Shown here: positions 34,248 to 42,186 of the stretch, piece by piece
Layout: the number at the start of each line of letters is the position of its first letter
Position numbering within the stretch: position 1 is the stretch's first letter
From: Micromonospora acroterricola
Lineage (GTDB): Bacteria; Actinomycetota; Actinomycetes; Mycobacteriales; Micromonosporaceae
DNA: 64,000 nucleotides
Assembly: GCF_003172955.1 (NCBI RefSeq)
Contig: NZ_QGKR01000231.1
Location: 17,133-81,132, forward strand
Reading direction: 5' to 3'
The notes under the pieces: model-generated
The model's database searches: none
What the model was told of the DNA's origin: nothing
The model's input: the letters and a program-made list of their open reading frames with translations, nothing else
Made by a program: the position numbers and the translations under genes

Positions 34248-34664
34248 TCACCAGCGGGTTGTCTCGTTCTTGTTGCCGAGTGCGGCCCAGACCTCGGAGA
34301 CCGTCTGGTAGCGGATGCCTTCGGGCAGTCGCTCCAGCGCCGCCACGATGTCGTCCGGCGCGTCGTTGTCGCGCGCGTTGGCGACCAGCCCCGCACGGTC
34401 GCCGGGCAGGGCGCTCATCGTGATGAACCGGCCGAGCCGGCTGCGCTGCTCGACGTCCTCGGAGCTCATCCCCTTGGGTGCCCCGGTACGGAGCTCACCG
34501 GCCGGGGCGGTGGTCGCCTCCGGCTGGTCCTCCCCGGCCGGTTCCGGCACCCGGGACTCTTCGACCCGTGAGCCACCGGTCCCCGGCCCCTGCACGAGGC
34601 CGCTGACCTCCTGGCTCATCTGCTCGTCGATCCTTGGTCCGTGCTTGCTGTTGCCACGCTCCAT
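34248..34664 (-). CDS. DUF2795 domain protein
   Basis: The 138-residue protein has a disordered N-terminus and a C-terminal DUF2795 domain: SRLGRFI..SALPGDRAGLVANARDNDAPDDIVAALERLPEG then YQTVSEVWAALG. This small helical domain is common in actinobacteria, of unknown function. ATG 34664 was chosen since earlier residues are not conserved-looking. Precedes the SRPBCC gene. Confidence 0.85.
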   Translation of the reverse strand: MERGNSKHGPRIDEQMSQEVSGLVQGPGTGGSRVEESRVPEPAGEDQPEATTAPAGELRTGAPKGMSSEDVEQRSRLGRFITMSALPGDRAGLVANARDNDAPDDIVAALERLPEGIRYQTVSEVWAALGNKNETTRW

Positions 34665-34826
34665 GCTCTCTGCGCTACCCGGCACCCCGACGGGTAAACC
34701 GGCACCGCGTCACGAACCGGCCTCCAGCCCGGCCCCGAACCGGACCTCCACGCCCGAACCGAACAGCAGGCCCGGCCCGAACGACGAACCGCGGCCCTGG
34801 TGGCCGGCCCGCCCCGGATCCAACCC

Positions 34827-35807
34827 TCAGGAGTCGGCCGGCCTCCGTGGCGGCAGCACCGGCTCCTCCGGGTCAGGGTCACCGGCCTGCAACTGACGGC
34901 CCCGCTGGACCTCGGCGTTGATCTGCACCCCGAGCATCAGCGCCGAGTTGGACAGGTACAGCCAGACGAGGAACGCGATGACCGCCCCGAGGCTGCCGTA
35001 GGTGGCGTCGTACGAGCCGAAGTTGGCCACGTACAGGCCGAAGCCGAAGGAGGCCAACACCCAGGAGACCAGCGCCACCGCGCCGCCCGGGGTGAGCCAG
35101 CGGAACCGGGGCTGCCGCACGTTCGGGGCGATCCAGAACAGCAGCGACAGCAGCACCATCATGATCAGGGCGAGCACGGGCCACTTCGCCACGCTCCAGA
35201 CCGTGCGCGCCAGTCCGCCGGCGTTGATCAGGTCGCCGACGGCGTCGGTCACCGGACCGCTGACGATCAGCCCGGTGGCGACGACCGCGAGCAGCACCAT
35301 CGAGACCGCGGCCAGGCCGATCTGCAACGGGCGCAGCTTCCACACCGGCCGCCCCTCCTGCACGCCGTAGATCGCGTTGGAGGCCCGGGTGAACGCTCCG
35401 ATGAAGCCCGACGCGGACCAGAGGGCACCGAGCAGGCCGAAGCTGAGCAGCGCCTTCGGGGAGCTCTCCTGGTCCACCACCGCCCGGATGACCTTGATCA
35501 TGCTGTCGTTGGCGACCACCGACCCCGCGCCCATCTGGTTGGCCAACTCGACGACCGTGTCCACGGTCTGCTCGCCGTTGGAGACCAGGCCGACCAGCGC
35601 GACCACCATGATGGTGGACGGAAAGAGCGCCAGCACCCCGTAGTAGGTGAGCGCGGCGGCCCAGTCCGAGCAGTTGTCGGTGACGAAGTTGCGCGCGCTG
35701 CGGAACACCACCCCACGCCAGGTCCGCCAGCTCAGCTGCCGCATCCGCCGAGGTACCCGTGAGCCGGGGGTGCCGCCGAGCGTCGTACCGGGCTCCGTGG
35801 TCGTCAT
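34827..35807 (-). CDS. YihY/BrkB-family membrane protein
   Basis: The 326-residue protein has six predicted membrane segments and the YihY signatures: NFVTDNCSDWAAALTYYGVLALFPSTI, TRASNAIYGVQEGRP and FWIAPNVRQPRFRWLTPGG. Once called tRNA-processing RNase BN, this family is now regarded as an integral membrane protein of unknown, perhaps transport, function. RBS GGGAGC precedes the ATG. Confidence 0.93.
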   Translation of the reverse strand: MTTTEPGTTLGGTPGSRVPRRMRQLSWRTWRGVVFRSARNFVTDNCSDWAAALTYYGVLALFPSTIMVVALVGLVSNGEQTVDTVVELANQMGAGSVVANDSMIKVIRAVVDQESSPKALLSFGLLGALWSASGFIGAFTRASNAIYGVQEGRPVWKLRPLQIGLAAVSMVLLAVVATGLIVSGPVTDAVGDLINAGGLARTVWSVAKWPVLALIMMVLLSLLFWIAPNVRQPRFRWLTPGGAVALVSWVLASFGFGLYVANFGSYDATYGSLGAVIAFLVWLYLSNSALMLGVQINAEVQRGRQLQAGDPDPEEPVLPPRRPADS

Positions 35808-35985
35808 GCCCGCTCCCTGTGCCCCGGCCGCCGGATGACCGGTCGTCCGGTCGGGCCTGGCCCGGCCGGTACCCGCACGGCGAAATCGACAAACCCGTCC
35901 ACCGCCGCGCCACCGCCGCGTATGGTTTGCCGCCCCGTCACCGGGGAACGGTCACGGTGACCCTGTCGACACGGAGGAGGACGAG

Positions 35986-36387
35986 ATGCCCGGGCGCGAG
36001 GATCTGCCCAGCACGCTGCGACGCTCCCCGGATAAGGCGCAGCGCACGTGGGAGAAGACGCACGACTCGGCGGTGGAGACCTACGGCGAGGGGGAGCGGT
36101 CGCACCGCACCGCGTTCGCCGCGGTGAAGCACCAGTTCGAGAAGGTGGGCGACCACTGGGAGCCGAAGGGCCGCAAGGGCCCGAGCGACCGCCAGGCGGC
36201 GGGTGGCGGGCCGGAACGGCGTGCTCCCACCGCGGGTGGGGTGGACGCCAACGCCACCAAGGACCACCTGATGTCGGTGGCCCGCGAGCTGGACGTACCC
36301 GGCCGGTCCAGCATGACCAAGCCGGAACTGGTCAAGGCGATCGAGAAGGCCAACGACCGGGCCACCCGCAAGGCCCGCGGCGACTGA
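35986..36387 (+). CDS. ChaB-family protein
   Basis: The 133-residue protein starts with the ChaB domain (DLPSTLRRSPDKAQRTWEKTHDSAVE...FAAVKHQFEKVGDHWEPKG) and ends with a SAP/Rho-N-like helical segment (ATKDHLMSVARELDVPGRS, MTKPELVKAIEKAN). ChaB regulates the ChaA cation antiporter in E. coli; in actinomycetes the role is unclear. RBS GGAGGAGG. A GTTT...GGGGAA pair near 35925-35945 could be a stress-sigma promoter, weakly. Confidence 0.88.
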   Translation: MPGREDLPSTLRRSPDKAQRTWEKTHDSAVETYGEGERSHRTAFAAVKHQFEKVGDHWEPKGRKGPSDRQAAGGGPERRAPTAGGVDANATKDHLMSVARELDVPGRSSMTKPELVKAIEKANDRATRKARGD

Positions 36388-36420
36388 CCGTCGCGGCCGC
36401 ACCGAGGAGCAGACCCCGAG

Positions 36421-36463
36421 GCGGTACGGGCGGATGCGGCAACCCCGCACCCGCCCGTACCGC
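36421..36463. terminator. Strong bidirectional terminator
   Basis: GCGGTACGGGCGG pairs with CCGCCCGTACCGC (13 bp) and an inner TGCGG/CCGCA stem follows after one A·C mismatch. It abuts the aldehyde dehydrogenase stop and follows ChaB. Confidence 0.8.
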
Positions 36464-37897
36464 TCACCAGTGCCCGCCGCCCGGCGCCTCGATGTGCACC
36501 GCCTTCGTGGCGGTGAACTCGTCCAGGAGTTCCGGGCCGTACCCGAAGCCCTGCCCGCTGGCCCGGCGCGGGTGGGCGGCGCCGCCCGGTGCGCCACCGA
36601 ACACTGAATTGATCTTCACGGTGCCCACGGGCAGCTCCCGCCAGGCCCGCTGGGCGTGGCTCATCGACGCGGTCAGCACCGTGGCGGCCAGCCCGTACGG
36701 GGAGTCCGCCGCGCAGCGCAGCGCCTCGTCGAACGAGTCGACGACCACCACCGGCGCGACCGGCCCGAACGTCTCCTCCCGCACCAGCGTCATGTCGTGC
36801 CGGCAGTCGGTGACCACGGTGGCCGGGTAGAACGCCCCCGGCCCGTCCGGCAGGTCCCCGCCGGTGAGCACCCGGGCGCCGGCCCCCACCGCCGCCGTCA
36901 CCTGCCCGTGCACGTGGTCGCGGTGTCGCCGGTCGACCAGCGGGCCCAGCTCGACGCCCGGTTCCCGGCCCGGGCCGACCCGCAGCGCGCCGGCCCGCTC
37001 GACGAGCGCCGCCACGAAGTCGTCGGCCACCTCCCGGTGGACGTAGATCCGCTCCACCGCCACGCAGATCTGTCCGGCGTTGGCGAACGCGCCGAGCGCG
37101 GCCTGCGCCGCCGCCCAGCCGGGGTCGACACCGGCGTCGACGACCAGCGCGTCGCTGCCGCCGTTCTCCAGCAGCACCTTCGCGCCGGTGCGGGCCGCGG
37201 CGGCGGCGATCGACCGGCCGGTCGCGGTGGAGCCGACGTGCGCGACCACGTCCACCTCCTGGCCGGCCAGCGCCGCACCGACCTCCGGCCCACCGGTGAG
37301 CAGCGACAGCACGCCGGCCGGCAGCGCCTGGTCCAGCGCGCGGGCCAGCAACCAGCCCGTCGCCGGCGTCCGTTCGCTGGGCTTGTAGAGCACCACGTTG
37401 CCGGTGACCAGGGCCGCGCCGAGCAGGCCGCAGGAGACCGCCACCGGGTCGTTCCACGGGGTGATCGCGGCAACCACGCCGCGCGGCTGCGGCGTCATGA
37501 AGTCCAGGGCGTCCGTCTCGCCGTGCAGCGTCCGTCCGCCGCGCAGCGGGGCCAGCTCCGCGTACTGTCGCAGGGTGCCGATGCCCGCCTCGACGCCGCC
37601 GCGCGCGTCCGCCAGCGGCTTGCCCATCTCCGCGGTGACGGCCGCGGCCAGTTCCTCGGTCACCGCCTCCACCGCGTCCGCAGCCCGGTGCAGCGACGCC
37701 GCCCGCGCGGCCGGCGCGGTGGCCGCCCACTCCGCCGCCGCCTCGCGTGCCGCCTCGACCGCCTTGCCGACCTCGTCGGCCGTGGCCACCGGCACCGAGC
37801 TGACCGGCGAACCGTCCGCCGGATCATGGACGACCAGTTCGCCGCCTCCGCCGCCAACGCCCCAGACCCCGCCCACCAGCTGCGCAACCGTGTACAT
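36464..37897 (-). CDS. Aldehyde dehydrogenase family protein
   Basis: The 477-residue protein has the ALDH fold: ITPWNDPVAVSCGLLGAALV and YKPSERTP for NAD(P), GSTATGRSIA, the general-base Glu in LLENGGSDALVV, and the catalytic Cys in FANAGQICVAVERIY. It oxidises an aldehyde to the acid; the sequence is of the succinate-semialdehyde/betaine-aldehyde type but the exact substrate is unknown. Start ATG 37897 has no clear RBS. Divergent from the FAD enzyme by 72 bp. Confidence 0.92.
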   Translation of the reverse strand: MYTVAQLVGGVWGVGGGGGELVVHDPADGSPVSSVPVATADEVGKAVEAAREAAAEWAATAPAARAASLHRAADAVEAVTEELAAAVTAEMGKPLADARGGVEAGIGTLRQYAELAPLRGGRTLHGETDALDFMTPQPRGVVAAITPWNDPVAVSCGLLGAALVTGNVVLYKPSERTPATGWLLARALDQALPAGVLSLLTGGPEVGAALAGQEVDVVAHVGSTATGRSIAAAAARTGAKVLLENGGSDALVVDAGVDPGWAAAQAALGAFANAGQICVAVERIYVHREVADDFVAALVERAGALRVGPGREPGVELGPLVDRRHRDHVHGQVTAAVGAGARVLTGGDLPDGPGAFYPATVVTDCRHDMTLVREETFGPVAPVVVVDSFDEALRCAADSPYGLAATVLTASMSHAQRAWRELPVGTVKINSVFGGAPGGAAHPRRASGQGFGYGPELLDEFTATKAVHIEAPGGGHW

Positions 37898-37969
37898 GCG
37901 GCGTTGGATGCCCCGGCCCCGGCGAGGCAAACGCGTTTCGCCCGGTTGCGCGCCGGGTAGGCGGATCGG

Positions 37970-39577
37970 ATGACCGCCATGGGCGCGCAGAGCGCTGACG
38001 CCGTCGTCATCGGGGCCGGCCACAACGGCCTGGTGGCGGCCAACCTCCTGGCCGACGCCGGGTGGGACGTGGTGGTGCTGGAGGCGACGGCGGCGCCCGG
38101 CGGCGCCGTCCGCTCCGCCGAGGTGACGGCGCCCGGCTACCTCAGCGACCTCTACAGCTCGTTCTATCCCCTGGGGTATGCCTCACCCGTGCTGCGCGGG
38201 CTCGACCTGGACCGGTACGGGCTGTCCTGGCGGCACTCGCCGGACGTGCTGGCGCACCTGCTGCCGGACGGTCGGGCGGCGGTCATCAACCGGGATCCGG
38301 CCGTCACCGCCGCCTCGCTGGAACAGTTCGCGCCCGGCGACGGCAAGCGCTGGATGAACGCGTACACCGACTGGCTCGAGGTCGCCGAGCCGATGCTCAC
38401 GACCATCACCACACCGTTCCCCCCGGTGCGGGGCGGGCTGGGTCTGCTGCGTCGGCTGCGGATCGCCGGCGCGCTGCGGCTGGCCCGGCGGCTCGTGGTG
38501 CCGGTCCGCAAGCTCGGTGACGAACTCTTCGAGGGCGCTGGCGGGCCGGTGCTGATGGCCGGCTGCGCCCTGCACACCGACCTGTCCCCGGACGAGGCCG
38601 GCTCCGGGGTGTACGGCTGGCTGCTGGCCATGCTCGGCCAGCAGGTCGGCTGGCCGGTGCCCGACGGCGGCGCGCAGCAGATCACCAACGCGTTGGTGTC
38701 CCGGCTCGAGGAACGCGGCGGCCGGATCCTCTACGGCGCCCACGTCGACCGGGTGCTCATCGCCCGGGGCCGGGCCATGGGGGTGCGTACGAGGGGCGGC
38801 GCGCTGTGGCGGGCCCGCCGGGCCGTGCTCGCCGACGTGCCGGCGCCCGCGCTCTACCTCGACCTGGTCGGCGCGGCGGTGCTGCCGTCGCGGCTGGTGG
38901 AGGACCTGGCGCACTTCCGGTGGGACGGCTCGACGCTGAAGGTGGACTGGGCGCTCTCCGCGCCGGTGCCGTGGACGAACCGGGAGGTGGCGACCGCCGG
39001 CACCGTGCACCTGGGCGCCGATCTGGACGGGCTCAACCGCTATGCCGGTGAGCTGGCCCGCGGCGAGCTGCCCCGGGACCCGTTCCTCCTGGTCGGCCAG
39101 ATGTCGGTGGCCGACCCGAGTCACTCGCCGCCGGGCACCGAGTCGCTCTGGTCGTACACCCACCTGCCGTTCCGACGGGACTGGCGGGCAGCGGACCTCG
39201 CCGGGCACGTGCAGCGGATGGAGGAGGTGCTGGAGGCCGCGGCCCCCGGTTTCCGGCAACTGATCGTCGGCCGGCACGTGGCCGGGCCGGCCGACCTGGA
39301 GGACGGCGACCCGAGCCTCGTCGGCGGGGCGCTCGGCGGTGGCACCGCCGCCGCGTACCAGCAGCTGTTCCTGCGCCCGATCCCCGGCCTGGGCCGGGCG
39401 GACACCCCGGTGGACCGGCTCTTCCTGGCCAGCGCGTCGGCGCACCCCGGCGGCGGGGTGCACGGCGCGCCCGGCGCGAACGCGGCCCGCGCCGCGCTGG
39501 CGCGCGACGGCGCGCTCACCGGCCGGGCCTACGCCGCCGCCATCGCGACCGCGCACCGCGCCGTCTACCCCGACTGA
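37970..39577 (+). CDS. Phytoene desaturase-like FAD/NAD(P)-dependent oxidoreductase
   Basis: The 535-residue flavoprotein starts with AVVIGAGHNGLVAANLLADAGWDVVVLEA, the FAD motif, and APGGAVRSAEV, and ends with FLASASAHPGGGVHGAPGANAARAAL, the flavin-contact signature of the carotenoid desaturase/isomerase superfamily (CrtI-related, PyrD-like). No crtB/crtE genes adjoin, so a carotenoid role is not shown. No membrane segment. Confidence 0.9.
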   Translation: MTAMGAQSADAVVIGAGHNGLVAANLLADAGWDVVVLEATAAPGGAVRSAEVTAPGYLSDLYSSFYPLGYASPVLRGLDLDRYGLSWRHSPDVLAHLLPDGRAAVINRDPAVTAASLEQFAPGDGKRWMNAYTDWLEVAEPMLTTITTPFPPVRGGLGLLRRLRIAGALRLARRLVVPVRKLGDELFEGAGGPVLMAGCALHTDLSPDEAGSGVYGWLLAMLGQQVGWPVPDGGAQQITNALVSRLEERGGRILYGAHVDRVLIARGRAMGVRTRGGALWRARRAVLADVPAPALYLDLVGAAVLPSRLVEDLAHFRWDGSTLKVDWALSAPVPWTNREVATAGTVHLGADLDGLNRYAGELARGELPRDPFLLVGQMSVADPSHSPPGTESLWSYTHLPFRRDWRAADLAGHVQRMEEVLEAAAPGFRQLIVGRHVAGPADLEDGDPSLVGGALGGGTAAAYQQLFLRPIPGLGRADTPVDRLFLASASAHPGGGVHGAPGANAARAALARDGALTGRAYAAAIATAHRAVYPD

Positions 39578-39592
39578 CCCGCCGCGCCCTGG

Positions 39593-39620
39593 CCGGCCCG
39601 CCCATGTCAAGGCGGGCCGG
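39593..39620. terminator. Terminator hairpin
   Basis: CCGGCCCGCC pairs with GGCGGGCCGG (10 bp, 8-nt loop) between the convergent FAD enzyme and GT2 genes. Confidence 0.75.
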
Positions 39621-39630
39621 GGTACGCGGT

Positions 39631-40407
39631 TCAGCTGGTGATGTTGCGGTGCTTGCTGCGCAGCCGGAACGGCATCAGCGCGCTCTCGATCTTGGTCGCG
39701 GTGGTCATCTTGGACTCCCCGTCGCGCCGCTCCTCGAAGCGGATCGGCACCTCCAGGATCGTGTGCCCCAGCTTGGTGGCCAGGTAGTGCATCTCCACCT
39801 GGAAGCTGTAGCCGTTGGACTGCACCCGGTCCAGGCCGATGTCCCGCAGCGCGTCGGCCCGCCAGATCTTGAAGCCGGCGGTCAGGTCCCGGATCCGCAC
39901 CCGCAGCAGGGTGTGCACGTAGAGGTTGGCCCAGCCGCTGAGCGCCCGACGGTACAGCGGCCAGTTCTCGTCCAGCTCGCCACCGGGCACGTACCGGGAA
40001 CCGATCACCACGCCCGCCTGGGTGGAGAGCAGGGCGCCCAACATCCCCGGCAGCGCCTCCGGCGGGTGGGACAGGTCGGCGTCCATCTGCGCCACGTACT
40101 CGGCGCCGCCGTCGAGCGCCCGGCTCATCCCGTCCACGTACGCCCGGCCCAGGCCCTCCTTGCCGGCCCGGTGCACCACCTCGATCCGGTCGGGGTGCTC
40201 GATGGCCAGCTTGTCGGCCACCTCCCCGGTGCCGTCGGGGGAGTTGTCGTCGGCAACGAGGATGCGCAGCCCCGGCAGCGGCAGTGCGAGCAGCCGCTCG
40301 ACCAGCGCCGGGAGGTTGCCCGCCTCGTTGTAGGTGGGCACCACGACGGTCAGGCGCGCGTCCCGCCACGGCGACGGCAGCTGCACGGGCTCGATCATGT
40401 CGGACAT
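39631..40407 (-). CDS. Polyprenol-phosphate mannosyltransferase-like GT2
   Basis: The 258-residue glycosyltransferase of family 2 has LTVVVPTYNEAGNLPALVERL, the DDNSPDGT motif, the metal-binding QMDADLSHPPEAL and later GFKIWRADALRDIGL, FQVEMHYLATKLGHTILEVP. It resembles dolichol/polyprenol monophosphomannose synthases, which make the lipid-linked mannose donor at the membrane. A membrane domain is absent, as in the stand-alone Ppm1 catalytic type. ATG 40398 is an alternative start with better RBS spacing. Confidence 0.92.
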   Translation of the reverse strand: MSDMIEPVQLPSPWRDARLTVVVPTYNEAGNLPALVERLLALPLPGLRILVADDNSPDGTGEVADKLAIEHPDRIEVVHRAGKEGLGRAYVDGMSRALDGGAEYVAQMDADLSHPPEALPGMLGALLSTQAGVVIGSRYVPGGELDENWPLYRRALSGWANLYVHTLLRVRIRDLTAGFKIWRADALRDIGLDRVQSNGYSFQVEMHYLATKLGHTILEVPIRFEERRDGESKMTTATKIESALMPFRLRSKHRNITS

Positions 40408-40424
40408 CCTCGGTTTGCGGACAG

Positions 40425-40444
40425 GGCTACCTGAGAGGGTAGCC
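40425..40444 (-). terminator. Short hairpin upstream of the GT2 gene
   Basis: GGCTACC pairs with GGTAGCC around a 6-nt loop, between the upstream SDR stop and the GT2 start on the same strand; may be a weak terminator. Confidence 0.3.
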
Positions 40445-40551
40445 AGTTGCCACATCCGGGTTGAAAAGGCTCCCCGTCCGGGCGTTGCGGGCGGTCGACC
40501 CGCACCGTGCGTTCGGTAGGGCCGCAGGCCAGCTCGGCACGGCGAGTCGGC

Positions 40552-41553
40552 TCAGCGCAGGCGTCGCGCCGCGGCGGTGAGGGCAAACGCCACGCCGGCG
40601 AGCGCGACACCGGACAGCGCCGGCTTGTGGGTGCCGACCCAGAGGGCCGCCGAACGGCTGCGCGCCTGGTCGGTGAAGACGCCCGCCGCGCCCCGGTCCC
40701 GGTCCTCGTCGCCGGGGTGGTCGAGGTTGTCCCGCCAGGTGGCCGGGTCGATCTCCTCGCCGGTCTGCTGGCTGTCGTACCCGTCGCGGGCGAGCTTGCG
40801 GTCGAGCAGGCCGGGGATCAGGATGTCGCCCAGCCGGGCCCGCCAGGTCGGACCACCCACGTTCAGCTCGCGGGTGCCGTGGTCGGCGGCCCAGACGATC
40901 GCCCGCGCGGCCAGCTCCGGTGCGAAGATCGGCGGCACCGGCTGCGGATGCCGGGGCAGCCGGGTGCGGACCCAGGAGAACTGTGGTGTGTTCACCGCGG
41001 GGAGCTGCACCATCGACAGCCTCACCCCCGGGCAGTCGTGCAGCAGCTCGGCCCGCAGCGAGTCGTTGAACCCCTGGACGGCGTGCTTGCTCGCGCAGTA
41101 CGCCGACTGCAGCGGGATCCCCCGGTAGGCCAGCGCCGAGCCAACCTGCACGATCGCGCCCCGACCGTGCGCGCGCATGTGCCGCAGCGCCGCCAGGGTG
41201 CCGTGCACCGTGCCCAGGTAGGTGACCTCGGTGACCCGGCGGAACTCCCGCGCCGGGATCTCCCAGGCGGGCGCGAACACCGACACCATCGCGTTGTTGA
41301 TCCACACGTCGATGGCACCCCAGCGGTGCACCACGTCGTCGGCGGCCTGCTGCACCGCACCCGCGTCGGCCACGTCGACCCGGTACGCCCGCACGTCGGC
41401 GGCGCCGCGTAGCCGGCACTCCCGCTCGGCGGCGGCCAGCCCCGCCTCACCCCGGGCCAGCAGCGCGAGCCGGGCGCCCCGGGCGGCGTACGCGTGCGCG
41501 ACCGCACGACCCACGCCGGCGCTCGCGCCGGTCACCACCACGGTCTGCGTCAC
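40552..41553 (-). CDS. Short-chain dehydrogenase/reductase with C-terminal membrane segment
   Basis: The 333-residue protein has the SDR signature TGASAGVGRAVAHAY for NAD(P), INNAM, and catalytic Ser-x-Tyr-x3-Lys (GSALAYRGIPLQSAYCASKHA). After the Rossmann domain there is a long tail with a final hydrophobic run (SGVALAGVAFALTAAARRLR), a membrane anchor typical of this actinobacterial SDR subgroup. Its GTG overlaps the preceding SRPBCC stop (GTGA), so the pair is coupled. Confidence 0.92.
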   Translation of the reverse strand: MTQTVVVTGASAGVGRAVAHAYAARGARLALLARGEAGLAAAERECRLRGAADVRAYRVDVADAGAVQQAADDVVHRWGAIDVWINNAMVSVFAPAWEIPAREFRRVTEVTYLGTVHGTLAALRHMRAHGRGAIVQVGSALAYRGIPLQSAYCASKHAVQGFNDSLRAELLHDCPGVRLSMVQLPAVNTPQFSWVRTRLPRHPQPVPPIFAPELAARAIVWAADHGTRELNVGGPTWRARLGDILIPGLLDRKLARDGYDSQQTGEEIDPATWRDNLDHPGDEDRDRGAAGVFTDQARSRSAALWVGTHKPALSGVALAGVAFALTAAARRLR

Positions 41554-41996
41554 GACGAACCCTTCTGGCGGGTGGCGATGTCGGACAGCCGGTTCAGCGT
41601 CTCCCGGTTGCGCAGGTGCAGCACCAGGTCGTTGAGCCTGTTGCGGACCCAGCGCAGCGGACCCGCGGCGAAATCCTCACCGATGCGGACCCGGGTGGCG
41701 CCGTCGCCGACCGGTTCCAGGGTGAACGACACGATCGCCTCGCCGGCCGGCCACAGACCGGCCCGCAGCACGAGCCGGTGCGGTGGCTCGCACAGGAGCA
41801 CGGTCGAGGCGTCCTGCAGGGAGAACGGCCACGGCCCGGCCCGGTGGTGCAACTGGCTGCCCACCCGCGGCCAGGCGTCGTCCACGTCGCGCACGTGTGC
41901 CGTGCCGACCACCCAGTCGCTGTACGTCCATCCGTCCGCCAGCACGTCGAACACCTGCTGCGGGGGAGCGCCGATCACTTTCTCCACTATCGCCAC
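41550..41996 (-). CDS. SRPBCC-family protein
   Basis: The 148-residue START-like protein begins MAIVEKVIGAPPQQVFDVLADGW and has the beta strands SFTLEPVGDGATRVRIGEDF. Such domains bind hydrophobic ligands or act as cyclase-like enzymes. It overlaps the SDR gene by 4 bp and is first in that operon. It is divergent from the heptose operon. Confidence 0.88.
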   Translation of the reverse strand: MAIVEKVIGAPPQQVFDVLADGWTYSDWVVGTAHVRDVDDAWPRVGSQLHHRAGPWPFSLQDASTVLLCEPPHRLVLRAGLWPAGEAIVSFTLEPVGDGATRVRIGEDFAAGPLRWVRNRLNDLVLHLRNRETLNRLSDIATRQKGSS

Positions 41997-42025
41997 TGGG
42001 CTCCCATACCCGGCCCGGGGCGGAG

Positions 42026-42046
42026 GCTAACGGCTGGCGGGTTAGC
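42026..42046. promoter_or_regulatory. Inverted repeat upstream of the heptose operon
   Basis: GCTAAC and GTTAGC flank a 9-bp spacer in the divergent region between the SRPBCC gene and the first heptose gene. Candidate operator; regulator unknown. Confidence 0.4.
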
Positions 42047-42186
42047 TTCTCCGGAGCGCCGGGTAAGGCCGAGTCGACGGCACCGGCCCCACCGCGCCGA
42101 GGGTGACGTTTACTCCTCGGGGCGCCGGGAACCCGCCGCCTGTGCGACAGGACCAGGAGGATCCGGATCAGCGCAGGTCAGCCCGG

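Noticed and set aside
35920..35950. A SigB-type promoter upstream of the ChaB gene
   Set aside because: GTTT and GGGGAA spacing is near the consensus but the -10 box does not match GGGTAT well; kept only as a remark.
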